A stretch of DNA of 16,456 nt from an uncultured bacterium (GCA_937922985.1 CALAKV010000015.1:1-16456); one strand, 5' to 3'; counted from the first letter of the stretch, positions 1 through 8,127 are shown. The notes: a model not told the origin generated them from the sequence alone. Numbers and translations are program-made.

Positions 1-192
1 CTCAACTTTTTCGGTCTTTTTAGGCTTTTCTACTGCCTCAAGAGGTTTTCCGCTTTCATCACATGGCGTGTATTCCTCTGGGCGAGCCTGATATTGTTCA
101 ACTATGCCTGACGCCTCTTCGCCAGAACCAACTTTTACTGATTCTGGCACTCCAACGACAAGACCTGTTGAATTAACGAGAAAATACTTCAT
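1..192 (-). CDS. Hypothetical phage head-region protein (3' end cut by window)
   Basis: An open frame of 64 codons starts with ATG at 192 and runs off the left edge of the window. An AGGAGG Shine-Dalgarno sequence sits about 6 nt upstream of the start. The visible protein begins MKYFLVNSTGLVVGVPES and becomes rich in Lys, Glu and Pro near the edge (VEKPKKTEKVE), like a flexible linker. It follows the capsid gene by only 24 nt in the same direction, so it belongs to the head operon. Phages of this type often have a head-tail connector or small decoration protein here, but I do not recognise the family. Confidence 0.7.
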   Translation of the reverse strand, partial: MKYFLVNSTGLVVGVPESVKVGSGEEASGIVEQYQARPEEYTPCDESGKPLEAVEKPKKTEKVE

Positions 193-216
193 TTTTCCTC
201 CTTTTTTAGGTTAATC

Positions 217-1050
217 TTAAGCTAAATCAGCGTAGAACACGAGATCTGGTTCAACAGCTTTTGTTCCTTGAGTAAAGAAGAGTGAAGCTTCAACCGAGTT
301 TGAAAATGGCACTTTTTGTGGATCAAAATCAAACACGTTCACATCTTGAGCGATTGCTCCTTCATGCATTGCAATGATTGCTTTTGTTTGGCGGTGATTT
401 GAGAAAATTCGAACCTGACCGTTAAACAAAACATCAACCTCACCAGTAATCTCGTTTTTAACCTTGTTTAGGTAATTTGCGAGTTTACCATAAATTGCTG
501 GTGTCACTGTCAAAACAATTTCGCTTCGATCTACACCATCAACCCAGTCATTCTTAACAGTTTCAACTGTTTGAATAACTTTTTCGAGCACTTCCTCGAT
601 TGGTGTTGCTGAAGTCAAACTCTGAATCTCTGTTCCTGATTTAACAGCTTCAGCAAAGAATGCTGTATCAAGATATCGAGCTAGTGAGCTTGCTTGTGAG
701 TTCTTTCGACGTGTGATGAGGTCAGCAATACCAAACTGTTTAATATCAGTATTGTCATATTCCTCAACGATTTCTTGGCGGTCATCAATGTTATTAATAA
801 CACGTCCAGTGTTGCGAACTGGTTCACCTTTGCTATCTTTACGTGCTGAGCCATAATTTTTCGCAACAGCGTTTTTCAAGCGGTCGTAAGCTACTGATCC
901 AGCGCTTGGGTTTCCAATTCCAAAAGTATTTTTAATTTTAGTTGAAACTGTTCCTTTTATTACAGCTTCTATGATTTGGCCTTTAATTTCAGCCAATTTT
1001 GCCTTTGTTTCGGCATTGTCGGAATAGATATTATGTGCATTTGCTGCCAT
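217..1050 (-). CDS. Putative major capsid protein (HK97-fold type)
   Basis: This 277-residue protein probably forms the phage head shell. It directly follows the scaffold gene, which is the usual place for the major capsid gene in Gram-positive-type siphophages. The middle (about residues 115-200) shows the pattern common in HK97-type P and A domains. That is a helix with YLDTAFFAEAV, a long amphipathic helix (EEVLEKVIQTVETV) and a hydrophobic strand with a following turn (EIVLTVTPAIYGKLANYL). The C-terminus ends in strand-like segments (SLFFTQGTKAVEPDLVFYAD). The length fits the short capsid proteins of such phages, and I see no obvious N-terminal delta-domain protease site. A GAAAGGG ribosome-binding site precedes the ATG. 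The family call comes from position and pattern; no search was run. Confidence 0.75.
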   Translation of the reverse strand: MAANAHNIYSDNAETKAKLAEIKGQIIEAVIKGTVSTKIKNTFGIGNPSAGSVAYDRLKNAVAKNYGSARKDSKGEPVRNTGRVINNIDDRQEIVEEYDNTDIKQFGIADLITRRKNSQASSLARYLDTAFFAEAVKSGTEIQSLTSATPIEEVLEKVIQTVETVKNDWVDGVDRSEIVLTVTPAIYGKLANYLNKVKNEITGEVDVLFNGQVRIFSNHRQTKAIIAMHEGAIAQDVNVFDFDPQKVPFSNSVEASLFFTQGTKAVEPDLVFYADLA

Positions 1051-1077
1051 AAAATCCCTTTCTTTTCTTGAGTCTGA

Positions 1078-1617
1078 TTAGAACGAACTTACACCATTAC
1101 TTTGTGTGTAATTTGATGTCGCTCCTTGTGAATTATTTCCACCAACATCTTCGGGAGTTTTTCCGGCAAGTTTAGCTTTCACGCCTTTTTCAAGAGCAGA
1201 ATTCCAAACTTTCGAAAGTCCTTCGATGTTCGAATTCATTTTTTCTGCGTCAGCATCGACAACATAATTCACGAATTCTGATGGAATTTCTTTCGCAGCA
1301 AGTTTTTCAGCGGCTTCAGTCCTGCGTTCTCGCATTGTGATTTTTCTTTCGCGTTCTTCGAGCTCGCTGATTTTCGCCTTTTGAGCTTCCGCAGCACGCT
1401 CTTCATCGCTAAGCTTTGCCTTTCGTTCCCATTCTTTCTGGGCTTCGGCAAGCCGCTTCTCGAATTTAGCCTCATCTTTGGCGCTTTTTTCGTTCAAGCG
1501 CTTCGACATGATTTCATTCACTTCATCTTGTGTGAAAGTTTTCGGTTCGTCACCCTGTTGATTCTGGTTCATACCGTTTTCGCCTGCAGGTTTTGTTGAA
1601 TCAGGATTGTTTTCCAT
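1078..1617 (-). CDS. Phage capsid scaffolding protein (DUF4355-like)
   Basis: This 179-residue protein is a likely head-assembly scaffold, which shapes the procapsid and is lost before or during DNA packaging. It has the typical layout. A polar Gln/Asn-rich N-terminus is followed by the conserved-looking TFTQDEVNEIMSKRL segment (about residues 27-41), a long charged coiled coil (about 42-112, mostly Lys, Glu, Arg and Ala), and a C-terminal globular part with IPSEFVNYVVDAD. It ends in a Ser/Asn-rich tail. It lies immediately upstream of the capsid gene. The start has an AAAGGAG site 5 nt upstream. It is the first gene of a separate transcription unit with its own promoter at 1755-1783 and a long structured leader, which would let scaffold and capsid be expressed above the packaging genes. 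Confidence 0.85.
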   Translation of the reverse strand: MENNPDSTKPAGENGMNQNQQGDEPKTFTQDEVNEIMSKRLNEKSAKDEAKFEKRLAEAQKEWERKAKLSDEERAAEAQKAKISELEERERKITMRERRTEAAEKLAAKEIPSEFVNYVVDADAEKMNSNIEGLSKVWNSALEKGVKAKLAGKTPEDVGGNNSQGATSNYTQSNGVSSF

Positions 1618-1658
1618 ATTCTCCTTTCGATTTTACGCTTCTCAGCTTGATATTCCGC

Positions 1659-1682
1659 CCCAAGCACGACTTTTGGCTTGGG
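1659..1682 (-). other. Second leader hairpin upstream of the scaffold gene
   Basis: A perfect 7-bp inverted repeat (CCCAAGC at 1659-1665, GCTTGGG at 1676-1682) lies in the minus-strand leader between the attenuator hairpin and the scaffold ribosome-binding site. No T-run follows, so it is not a terminator. Its loop contains AAAAGTCG (minus strand), which is exactly complementary to CGACTTTT in the 5' arm of the upstream hairpin. Confidence 0.6.
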
Positions 1683-1699
1683 CTTTCTGTGTTTTTCGC

Positions 1700-1737
1700 A
1701 AAAAGAAAAACGACTCTCAGCTGTATGCTAAAAGTCG
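1700..1737 (-). terminator. Terminator-like hairpin in the scaffold leader (attenuator candidate)
   Basis: On the minus strand, CGACT (1737-1733) pairs with AGTCG (1715-1711), with an inner AGC/GCT extension, and TTTTTCTTTTT follows. It lies about 10 nt after the predicted transcription start and upstream of the scaffold gene. Transcription would therefore have to pass it for the capsid genes to be expressed. Confidence 0.6.
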
Positions 1738-1747
1738 CAAATGGTTC
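1736..1747 (-). repeat. Conserved leader motif GAACCATTTGCG, copy 1
   Basis: The 12-mer GAACCATTTGCG (minus strand, 1747 to 1736) begins 7 nt after the -10 hexamer, so it is at the predicted 5' end of the RNA. It runs into the 5' arm of the attenuator hairpin. An identical 12-mer occupies the same place in the leader at 8157-8168. Confidence 0.75.
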
Positions 1748-1754
1748 TAGTAAT

Positions 1755-1783
1755 ATTATAGCATAATGTTTATTCTTATGCAA
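1755..1783 (-). promoter_or_regulatory. Promoter for the scaffold-capsid unit
   Basis: On the minus strand TTGCAT (1783-1778), a 17-nt spacer and TATAAT (1760-1755) form a good sigma-70-type promoter. It lies just downstream of the 95-residue gene and partly overlaps its end region. It closely resembles the promoter at 8177-8205, with a TTGCNT-type -35 and the same spacer. Confidence 0.75.
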
Positions 1784-1788
1784 TATTT

Positions 1789-2076
1789 TTAATAACGGAC
1801 ATTGTTTTCAAGATTTTCCCGTTCTTCGATCATTCGTTTTTGAATATATTCTGGGGCATTGTAGAAAAATGGTTTGCCGTTTTCGATTGATTTCCGAGCA
1901 GCCTCAATACAATCATTGATATGTTTTTCATCTCCACCAATCACCAGAAAAGCAGGCTCTCCAAGATCGTCAAATATTTTAAATTTTCGCGCATATTCAT
2001 CTAAGACTTCGTCGCTATACCACAAACCATAAACTCCAACTGTGTCTTCGTGGGTAAATTCATATTTTGTTTTCAT
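1789..2076 (-). CDS. Acidic 95-residue protein, candidate immunity protein for the MuF toxin domains
   Basis: I do not recognise this 95-residue protein. It is acidic (about 20 Asp/Glu against 13 Lys/Arg), has no membrane segment or signal peptide, and looks like a small alpha/beta protein. A strand-like FLVIGGDE stretch (about residues 43-50) is followed by a helix (HINDCIEAARKSI). Its ATG overlaps the stop codon of the MuF gene by one base (TAATG), so the two are probably translationally coupled. In phage MuF polymorphic toxins a small immunity gene commonly follows the toxin directly. The position, the coupling and the acidic character all fit that role, but this is inference. A minor head protein is the main alternative. 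Confidence 0.75.
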   Translation of the reverse strand: MKTKYEFTHEDTVGVYGLWYSDEVLDEYARKFKIFDDLGEPAFLVIGGDEKHINDCIEAARKSIENGKPFFYNAPEYIQKRMIEERENLENNVRY

Positions 2077-4475
2077 TATAGTTTTGAAATCCTTTCTAAT
2101 AATTCGTTAAACATACTAAAGCTTTCCGGCAAATATTTTTCATAAAGCTCGATTTCCTTTTTGTCGTCTCGAGCGGTTGCTGAAAACATTTCGGCAAATG
2201 CCTCCGAACCAAGAAAACGTTTTTTATGATTTTCAATTTGCTCCTTACTTAATTTTACACCTCTTATCGTTTTTCTGCCATCCCAATATTTCTGCTCATG
2301 ACCCATTCCGAAGACTCTTAACCCGTTACTAAACGCAGCACCACCATATAAATCAAAAATACTTGCTAAATCATTTTTTGAATAACCATTTTCAAGTTCG
2401 TTTTTAAGTTCAACAGACAAATTGTGTCGTCTATAGGCCAAATTTCTTCCTTCTTTAGTTTTTAGATATCTATTTGCTTCATCAAAAACGGTTTCACCAA
2501 GAGTTTTACCATTAGAAAGTTGAAATCCACCAGTAGCTCCATAAAATGACCCACGCCCTGCTCGATGATCGAAGCCGTGACCATATTCATGTAGGAAAAC
2601 CTCAAATGGCTTCCTTATATCTTTTGGATTTCCGGTTGATCCATCGAATATACCAGCCACACGAACACTTACTTTATTTCCAAGCATACTAAAGTTATCA
2701 TCTCCAAGTGGTGAATCTTTAAAAGATAGTTCATCTGAAAACTTAGCCCAAATAGAACGATGAATTTCTGGCATTGTGTTTAGTTTTCCGACGACTTTCT
2801 CCCTAATATCGTCAGTTTTTAATGCTTGAGAAAGCGAATCCTCAAGTTTCAAGCTCTTGATGTCAGAATTATTAACTTTTTTAGTTGGTGATTTTTTAAT
2901 CTTAACTTCAATCTTATTATCTGCTGGTGAAACACTCGGCACTGAAGTCGGCTCAGCTTTCGATATTCCGCTAACTTTTGCCCATTTTTCATAACTCATA
3001 TTTGGCGTCTCGTAATTCTCGCCCGTTTTTGGATCTCTGGCGATTCTGGTTTCTGGTTCAAACTCTTCACCAAAATATGCAGCTGTCGTAGTGCGGCAAA
3101 GCGGGTGAAAAGGTGGAAAGTTTACGCCTTGTTTAGCTTCACTGATTTTAAAAACTTTATGGTCTTTATGTTGGCAGATATCGCTAGTGCGGCCGTCCAG
3201 TGTTGCAATAATACGGTATTTTTCAACTCCTAGCTCTTGATAAGCTCGCAGCTCTGCTGAATTGTGGTAAAAAGCAGATTCGGTGCGAACAAGCCGTTCA
3301 GCATAAAATCGCCCAACATCAAAGCGTTCACGAACTTCACGGATCGTTTTTTCAGGACTTTGCCCAATTGCTACGGCTGTAGCTATTTTTGAATTGACTT
3401 GCTCGGCTAAAATATCAGTATTCGTCCAGATACGGTTTGAAAAATGCTTTCCTTCAATTTTATAGTTCAAAATTTCCTGCACAGTGCGTGAGTTTAATTT
3501 CGAAAAGGTTAAAAGTGAGCCAAATTGTTTTTCTGTATCAAAAATTGCTCGATTGTATGAATTATTAATTGTATTCACAACCGAATTAGCCGTGAGATTA
3601 TTTTGTTCAATTCCAGCCTTTTTTAGTTCTGCCCAAATCTGGTTATTAAGCATCTCTAATCTTGTCATTCTGAAATCGTAATTCTCCGGCAAATATTGAT
3701 TCAAACCGAGCCGTTCCATTTCAGCTTTAAACCTTGCTATATTTCCGCTTGGTTCAATGCCTTGTAGCGCGAATTTATCGAAAGTTTTGTCGTTGCGGTA
3801 ATAGTTAGCATATAATTTCTTAACTTCCTGAATCGTTCGAATTTCAGCGTTAGTATAAGCGTTTTTTATGCGGCGAATATAGCTCAAAGATTGCTGTTCT
3901 TGGTTTTCGAAACGAGCGGCAGCACGGTTTTGCCAATAATTTATTGTGTTGGTCTTGATTTTTTCTTTGTTTTGTGGTAATATTAAATCATAAAGAACAC
4001 TGTCGTGTCTTGCATAAGAGGCGGCGGTGTTCTTTTCTTGTATAGAAATAAAGTTTTTAATACCAAACTGAGATACTCTTTTCTTAATTTCATTCCTGAG
4101 AAATGTAGTTTTCTCCTCAGAATCTGAAACAATTTCATAAATAACCGAGTGCGTTCCTTGCTGGAGCGCTTTTTTTGTCTGATTTTCTACCGAACGAGCA
4201 CTTGAAACTTGCTTAATCTCTACTTTTTGACCATTTACGATTAAGTCTGGCATCTTTACACCGTCTGGCTTTTCTACTCGGCGGACGGCGTAAATTTGAG
4301 CGTCACTCCCTAATTCTCCGCGAATAAACTCTACAATAGAGCTCTCCTTATCACTCAATGGATAATTCTTCTCAAACTCCCAACTATCATCAAAATTATC
4401 AAAAAAAGCCCGATACCCCGAGCTTGTTAACTCGGGGACTATTGGATCTTCTGGTTTTTTATTCTTTGGCATCAT
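2076..4475 (-). CDS. MuF/SPP1-gp7-type minor capsid protein with N-terminal PD-(D/E)XK-like and C-terminal HEXXH domains
   Basis: At 799 residues this is far longer than a plain MuF protein (roughly 250-400 residues). The MuF core is about residues 390-468, with LVRTES, LDGRTSDIC and a PPFHPLCR motif. MuF proteins sit inside the head near the portal, and some are ejected with the DNA. Residues about 36-165 resemble CdiA-CT-type PD-(D/E)XK nucleases. They show PDLIVNG with Asp77, then VEIKQ with Glu86 and Lys88, then a helix with KKALQQG. The C-terminal part (about 560-799) has HEYGHGFDH (His629, Glu630, His633) and a later SEAFAEMF (Glu758 or Glu762 as a possible third zinc ligand), a gluzincin layout like anthrax lethal-factor-type peptidases. 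A Lys/Ser/Pro linker (about 505-535) separates it from MuF. The start overlaps the portal stop by 17 nt. Both extra domains were recognised by motif only. Confidence 0.85.
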   Translation of the reverse strand: MMPKNKKPEDPIVPELTSSGYRAFFDNFDDSWEFEKNYPLSDKESSIVEFIRGELGSDAQIYAVRRVEKPDGVKMPDLIVNGQKVEIKQVSSARSVENQTKKALQQGTHSVIYEIVSDSEEKTTFLRNEIKKRVSQFGIKNFISIQEKNTAASYARHDSVLYDLILPQNKEKIKTNTINYWQNRAAARFENQEQQSLSYIRRIKNAYTNAEIRTIQEVKKLYANYYRNDKTFDKFALQGIEPSGNIARFKAEMERLGLNQYLPENYDFRMTRLEMLNNQIWAELKKAGIEQNNLTANSVVNTINNSYNRAIFDTEKQFGSLLTFSKLNSRTVQEILNYKIEGKHFSNRIWTNTDILAEQVNSKIATAVAIGQSPEKTIREVRERFDVGRFYAERLVRTESAFYHNSAELRAYQELGVEKYRIIATLDGRTSDICQHKDHKVFKISEAKQGVNFPPFHPLCRTTTAAYFGEEFEPETRIARDPKTGENYETPNMSYEKWAKVSGISKAEPTSVPSVSPADNKIEVKIKKSPTKKVNNSDIKSLKLEDSLSQALKTDDIREKVVGKLNTMPEIHRSIWAKFSDELSFKDSPLGDDNFSMLGNKVSVRVAGIFDGSTGNPKDIRKPFEVFLHEYGHGFDHRAGRGSFYGATGGFQLSNGKTLGETVFDEANRYLKTKEGRNLAYRRHNLSVELKNELENGYSKNDLASIFDLYGGAAFSNGLRVFGMGHEQKYWDGRKTIRGVKLSKEQIENHKKRFLGSEAFAEMFSATARDDKKEIELYEKYLPESFSMFNELLERISKL

Positions 4476-5826
4476 TTATCTCATTCTGATCTGCAATCTC
4501 GGCATTATTCATTGCGTTATCTGCTTCATTTTTCTCGTTCAGTGCAAGATCCACTGTTTCTTTGGCATCTCGCACGAATGAAAGCTGACTGACAAGCGTT
4601 TCACGATCTACAAGTCCGTTAAGGTTGTTGATAATTTGGCTGGTTTCAAGGTCATTTTGTGGCAAAGCTCGTTTAAATACCACATCAATATCTTCAGTTG
4701 AAATTTTAGCCATCTTTGAGCCCTTTACAAGGAAGGAGTTATAAATTCGGAATCGTTCGAGCAAACTTCGTTCAAAATATCGCTCTTTGTCTTTGATGTG
4801 TTGTTCGAAGTCAAGGAGCTTATAGAGAATCGCCACACCGCTCGAATTGCCAGCGAAGTTTTCGTCGCTCATGTCTGGTGTCATCGATATTTTATGAATA
4901 TCAGCTGCAATAGTTTTTCGAAGAACGTCAGCATCAGCTTCATCAATAGATTTCACGACATACTCGATTTTGGCATCTTGCGGAATGTTTGCAACCATTC
5001 GGCTGTCTTTAAGCATTGCTTGCTGTTCTGGGGTGAAATCTGTGCCATAAAACGCAAGTAGTGCATCAACTAGTCGTTCACGGTCGATTATACGGTCAGA
5101 TTGAAGAATATTGTAAGCATCAATCAATGGTAATACCGGTTCTGAATCACCCATTCGGTCTGAACCGTTCAAATATTCAACAATCGGCACTTCACCAAAG
5201 TTATGATCAGTTTTAATATCTTTGCCAGTTTCTGGGTCACTTTCGAAATTAAGCGTTCCGCCCTTCAAAATACCTTCTTGTGTGTATTCTGGTGTTAAAA
5301 TTGTGATTTGATATGAATCTCTTTCAATTTTTCCGTGCGCATTGATAATTTCTTCATAAACTATAGCGAACATCTTTTTATGTTCAACTGTCGTATCGTG
5401 AACTAAAATTATATTTCGTGGGTCGATTTTCACACTTCGGACTTCCGACTCTTCGTTAGCGTAAATTCGCTCATAAGCCACACCATAAATACTGGCGTGT
5501 GTTGCGAGTTCGACATCAAGGTTTGAAATCGCTTGTTTACGGTATGAGTTATTTAAGCTCTCAATGTCTATATCTTCACTTGAAAGATAATTAACTGGTG
5601 ATCCAAGCAAATAACCAACATTGATTTTAGTGATATATCGTGCAAAATTAGTGATTGCGAGCAGTTTATTCGGTGTTTCACGTAATGTTACAGGTTTATT
5701 AGCATAATAATCAGCAAGAATCTTAAATTTAGCTCGATCTCGCTTGCGTTTGTCGCTTTCGATTAGGTTTTTTATCAATTTTCCTGTTATTTCTATATTT
5801 TTTGGTAAGCAATAAAATTTTTCCAT
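4459..5826 (-). CDS. Phage portal protein (SPP1 gp6-like)
   Basis: This 455-residue protein probably forms the dodecameric ring through which DNA enters and leaves the head. It has the usual length and features of the SPP1 Gp6-like portal family. These are an early segment with YYANKP, then ITKINVGYLLGSPVNY (about residues 64-79), the DPRNIILVHDTT region, FGEVPIVEYLNG (about 209-220), and IDAYNILQSDRI. An acidic Asn/Glu-rich tail ends the protein. It lies between the large terminase and the MuF gene, the standard order. A strong GGAGG site lies 4-5 nt before the ATG. The 17-nt overlap with the MuF start suggests coupled translation of two proteins that meet in the procapsid. Confidence 0.92.
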   Translation of the reverse strand: MEKFYCLPKNIEITGKLIKNLIESDKRKRDRAKFKILADYYANKPVTLRETPNKLLAITNFARYITKINVGYLLGSPVNYLSSEDIDIESLNNSYRKQAISNLDVELATHASIYGVAYERIYANEESEVRSVKIDPRNIILVHDTTVEHKKMFAIVYEEIINAHGKIERDSYQITILTPEYTQEGILKGGTLNFESDPETGKDIKTDHNFGEVPIVEYLNGSDRMGDSEPVLPLIDAYNILQSDRIIDRERLVDALLAFYGTDFTPEQQAMLKDSRMVANIPQDAKIEYVVKSIDEADADVLRKTIAADIHKISMTPDMSDENFAGNSSGVAILYKLLDFEQHIKDKERYFERSLLERFRIYNSFLVKGSKMAKISTEDIDVVFKRALPQNDLETSQIINNLNGLVDRETLVSQLSFVRDAKETVDLALNEKNEADNAMNNAEIADQNEINDAKE

Positions 5827-5843
5827 ATTTCCTCCTTTTGCTC

Positions 5844-7280
5844 TTAGAAAATTAGTGAGTTTGTGCCTGTTGAGCCTCGATTTGAATTTGTAATAATGAT
5901 CGGCTCGGCTCTAGCGGTGCATTGCTCGAAGATTCCGGCCAAAATATCACACATGTCATCGTGGGCGTTTTTACCTTTACGTTGATATCTCAGAACTTCA
6001 TTAGCAGCTTCTGGCCATTTCTTCTGCCAATTCGGCGGAATAAATAGATGATTCTGTAGCCACGCACTCGACGATAGAATACGACTTTCCTTATTTTTGG
6101 TTTGCGTTGGTGTTTTGATAACCACTTTCGAATTTCCATTTTCTTCAAGAATCCTTTTCACATTGCGCGCAAATCCGCGACCGCCGTTGTTACTTTCAAT
6201 CCTAGCAACGCTCACATCGCCAGAATCTAACATTTCAGCAACGGCTTTCTCAGTAAATTCCATCGGCTTGTCGGTATAAGTTATGTCAGTTATATAAACA
6301 TCTTGACCGTGCTTAATGTAATTCGCGCTAGCAAGGAAGTCAGCACCTTTATCAGCAGTATCGGTGATATTTTCAACAATTCCCTCAGGCAGTTCATCCC
6401 ATTCCATAAATGGTTTAAATAATCGCCCTGCAACGTCAATTGGTTTCTGGTTATAATTTGCCTCCACAATATCCATATTCATCGCTCGCGTCTTTTTCTT
6501 AAAAGTTTCGTAGTTCAGAATATCATCGCACAGCATTTTTGGTTTACCTTTTGGAGTTTTTGTCACAGCGCGATACTCAATTACTCGTGGCTTAAACTCT
6601 TCGATGAATCGCCCCGCGAGATCGCCCGTTGCCCAGCGTGTCATTACAAGGATTATTTTCCAATCGTTGCCCTCAACACGTGAAAACATCGTATTATTGA
6701 ACCAATCCCAGTGTTCATCGAGCACACGCTCATTGTAGGCTTCCTGCGAGCTTTTGATAACGTCATCAATAATGAGAAAATTCGCACCAAATCCTGTTGC
6801 TGTTCCCTTTGGACTGGTAGCGAGATAGTTTGGCTCACTCGATCCTTCCAAGCTCCACATTGAAGCAGCCGCCTCGCCATACTTTACGCGAGTTTCTGGG
6901 AAGATGTCAGAATAAATGATATTCGAACCAGCTTTTTCAGTCTGAATCATATTTCGAACATTTCTTGCAAAAATTCCAGAAACCGTATCGTTGTATGAAC
7001 CCGTCATAACTTTCGCTTTTGGATTCTTCCCGAATAACCAAGCAGTTAAATTTTGAGCGGTTAATGATTTTCCGTGTCGTGGCGGTGCATTAATTACTAA
7101 CGTTTGCTCATCACTCTCAATAAAATCTTGAATCTGCCTGCAAAAGTCTTTTAAATATTTGCGTTCTTCCTTGTAAAAATTCGGGTGCATTAACTTGCAA
7201 AATTCGAATAAATCAATTCTCGCAAGCTCAAGCTTAAGCTCTCTTTGAACTTCTGGATTTTCGAGTAGTGCTTTGTTCAT
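5844..7280 (-). CDS. terL: Phage terminase large subunit
   Basis: This 478-residue motor protein cuts and pumps phage DNA into the head. The ATPase half has a Walker A motif APPRHGKS (about residues 65-72), a Walker B LIIDD (about 169-173) and a coupling-type motif VMTRW (212-216). The C-terminal nuclease half carries the expected acidic residues: Asp307/Asp310 in ITDTADKG, Glu362 in IESNNGG, and the HDDMCD cluster at about 440-445. The length is normal for the family. The start at 7280 lies inside the 3' end of the small-terminase gene (47-nt overlap) and has a GAAAGG site upstream. I see no missing catalytic residue. The C-terminus ends in a short Ser/Thr/Asn-rich tail. Confidence 0.95.
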   Translation of the reverse strand: MNKALLENPEVQRELKLELARIDLFEFCKLMHPNFYKEERKYLKDFCRQIQDFIESDEQTLVINAPPRHGKSLTAQNLTAWLFGKNPKAKVMTGSYNDTVSGIFARNVRNMIQTEKAGSNIIYSDIFPETRVKYGEAAASMWSLEGSSEPNYLATSPKGTATGFGANFLIIDDVIKSSQEAYNERVLDEHWDWFNNTMFSRVEGNDWKIILVMTRWATGDLAGRFIEEFKPRVIEYRAVTKTPKGKPKMLCDDILNYETFKKKTRAMNMDIVEANYNQKPIDVAGRLFKPFMEWDELPEGIVENITDTADKGADFLASANYIKHGQDVYITDITYTDKPMEFTEKAVAEMLDSGDVSVARIESNNGGRGFARNVKRILEENGNSKVVIKTPTQTKNKESRILSSSAWLQNHLFIPPNWQKKWPEAANEVLRYQRKGKNAHDDMCDILAGIFEQCTARAEPIIITNSNRGSTGTNSLIF

Positions 7281-7698
7281 TTTTTAATGCCTTTCGAATT
7301 TCTGCTGCAGTTAAACCTTCGAATGGTCGCGGATTTGTTTTTTGCTCCACTTCCATTTGAATTCCTTGTTTTGCCTTTCCTTCAGTTCGGTCTGTAATTT
7401 CAATCGTGTTATAGAGTCCAGCCTTTTCACTATTTCTTGCATCATAGACTCGCCTAAACGCTACTTCTTGAGCCATAGTTCGCTGATCATCTGGGTGATC
7501 GATCGCCCATTGATTAAATTCCTTCACGGTTAAACTCAAAAAATAGTGATATTGATAAGAAATGCTATCTTCTGGTTTCCACCTTCCGCGATTATTCGGA
7601 ATATTTCCTTCTGGCTGTCCGAATCTGCGATTCAGTGGCGGTTTTCCTCTACCGACAACATAGTCTTTTTTTGGCTCAGTTTTCTTTTTGGTTGCCAC
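7234..7698 (-). CDS. terS: Putative terminase small subunit (DUF5681-like N-terminus)
   Basis: This 154-residue protein directly precedes the large terminase gene and overlaps it by 47 nt, the usual position of the small subunit that recognises phage DNA. The N-terminus is basic. It contains GRGKPPLNRRFGQPEGN and NNRGRW (about residues 16-39), like the short GKPP/FGQ/GN/GR motif of DUF5681-type proteins. A helical middle (VKEFNQWAID, QRTMAQEVAFRRVYDA) and a basic tail follow. The start is GTG at 7698, chosen because an ideal AGGAGG site lies 6 nt upstream. The function is assigned mainly by position. A separate small DNA-binding phage protein is the alternative. Confidence 0.75.
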   Translation of the reverse strand: MATKKKTEPKKDYVVGRGKPPLNRRFGQPEGNIPNNRGRWKPEDSISYQYHYFLSLTVKEFNQWAIDHPDDQRTMAQEVAFRRVYDARNSEKAGLYNTIEITDRTEGKAKQGIQMEVEQKTNPRPFEGLTAAEIRKALKNEQSTTRKSRSSKRA

Positions 7699-7846
7699 GT
7701 ATTTCCTCCTTCTAATTATTTTTCGATTTTTCTCCTACTTCTATTAGTTGAACGTTCATAATGAAGATTGTTAGCAATTAAATCACCGATCGTTTTTTCT
7801 TTCAAAAAACCTCGATTTCCAAGAAGAATAATTTTCGGCTTCCGAA

Positions 7847-8095
7847 TTATGCTATTATTTGAAGTTCAGCTAAAATCCGGCGGTTCGCTTCATTAAATAG
7901 AAAAACCTTATTATTCCGCTCACGAAACCAAAGCTCAGAATTTAATCCACATTCCTTTAAAATATCATTTGCTGCAAATAGCGCTTGCTTAATAAGCTTT
8001 TCTCGCTCAAAAATTTCAGCTCCAATCGCTCTTGTGCTTAATATTCTTGTTGTCGTAATGTTTTCTAGTTCTGTTATTGGGATATTTTTTATCAT
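7847..8095 (-). CDS. Hypothetical 82-residue phage protein
   Basis: This is the first gene of the packaging operon. The ATG at 8095 was chosen over an upstream in-frame start at 8161 because a GGAG site lies 5 nt before it. The longer version would also begin inside or before the terminator hairpin of the leader. The protein starts MIKNIPITELENITTTR and is mostly helical and charged, with FEREKLIKQALFAANDILKE and then WFRERNNKVFLF. I see no membrane segment and no known motif. About 150 nt separate its stop from the small-terminase start. I do not recognise the family; a small regulatory or DNA-binding role would fit the position but is a guess. Confidence 0.65.
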   Translation of the reverse strand: MIKNIPITELENITTTRILSTRAIGAEIFEREKLIKQALFAANDILKECGLNSELWFRERNNKVFLFNEANRRILAELQIIA

Positions 8096-8127
8096 AGAAT
8101 CTCCAGTTAAATTTATTTTTTCCCACC

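Noticed and set aside
7716..7805. Minus-strand 29-codon frame with a TTG start between the 82-residue gene and the small terminase
   Set aside because: GAGG lies only 4 nt before the TTG and the frame is open upstream without an ATG. It could be a decayed gene end or a tiny gene, but there is too little to call it.
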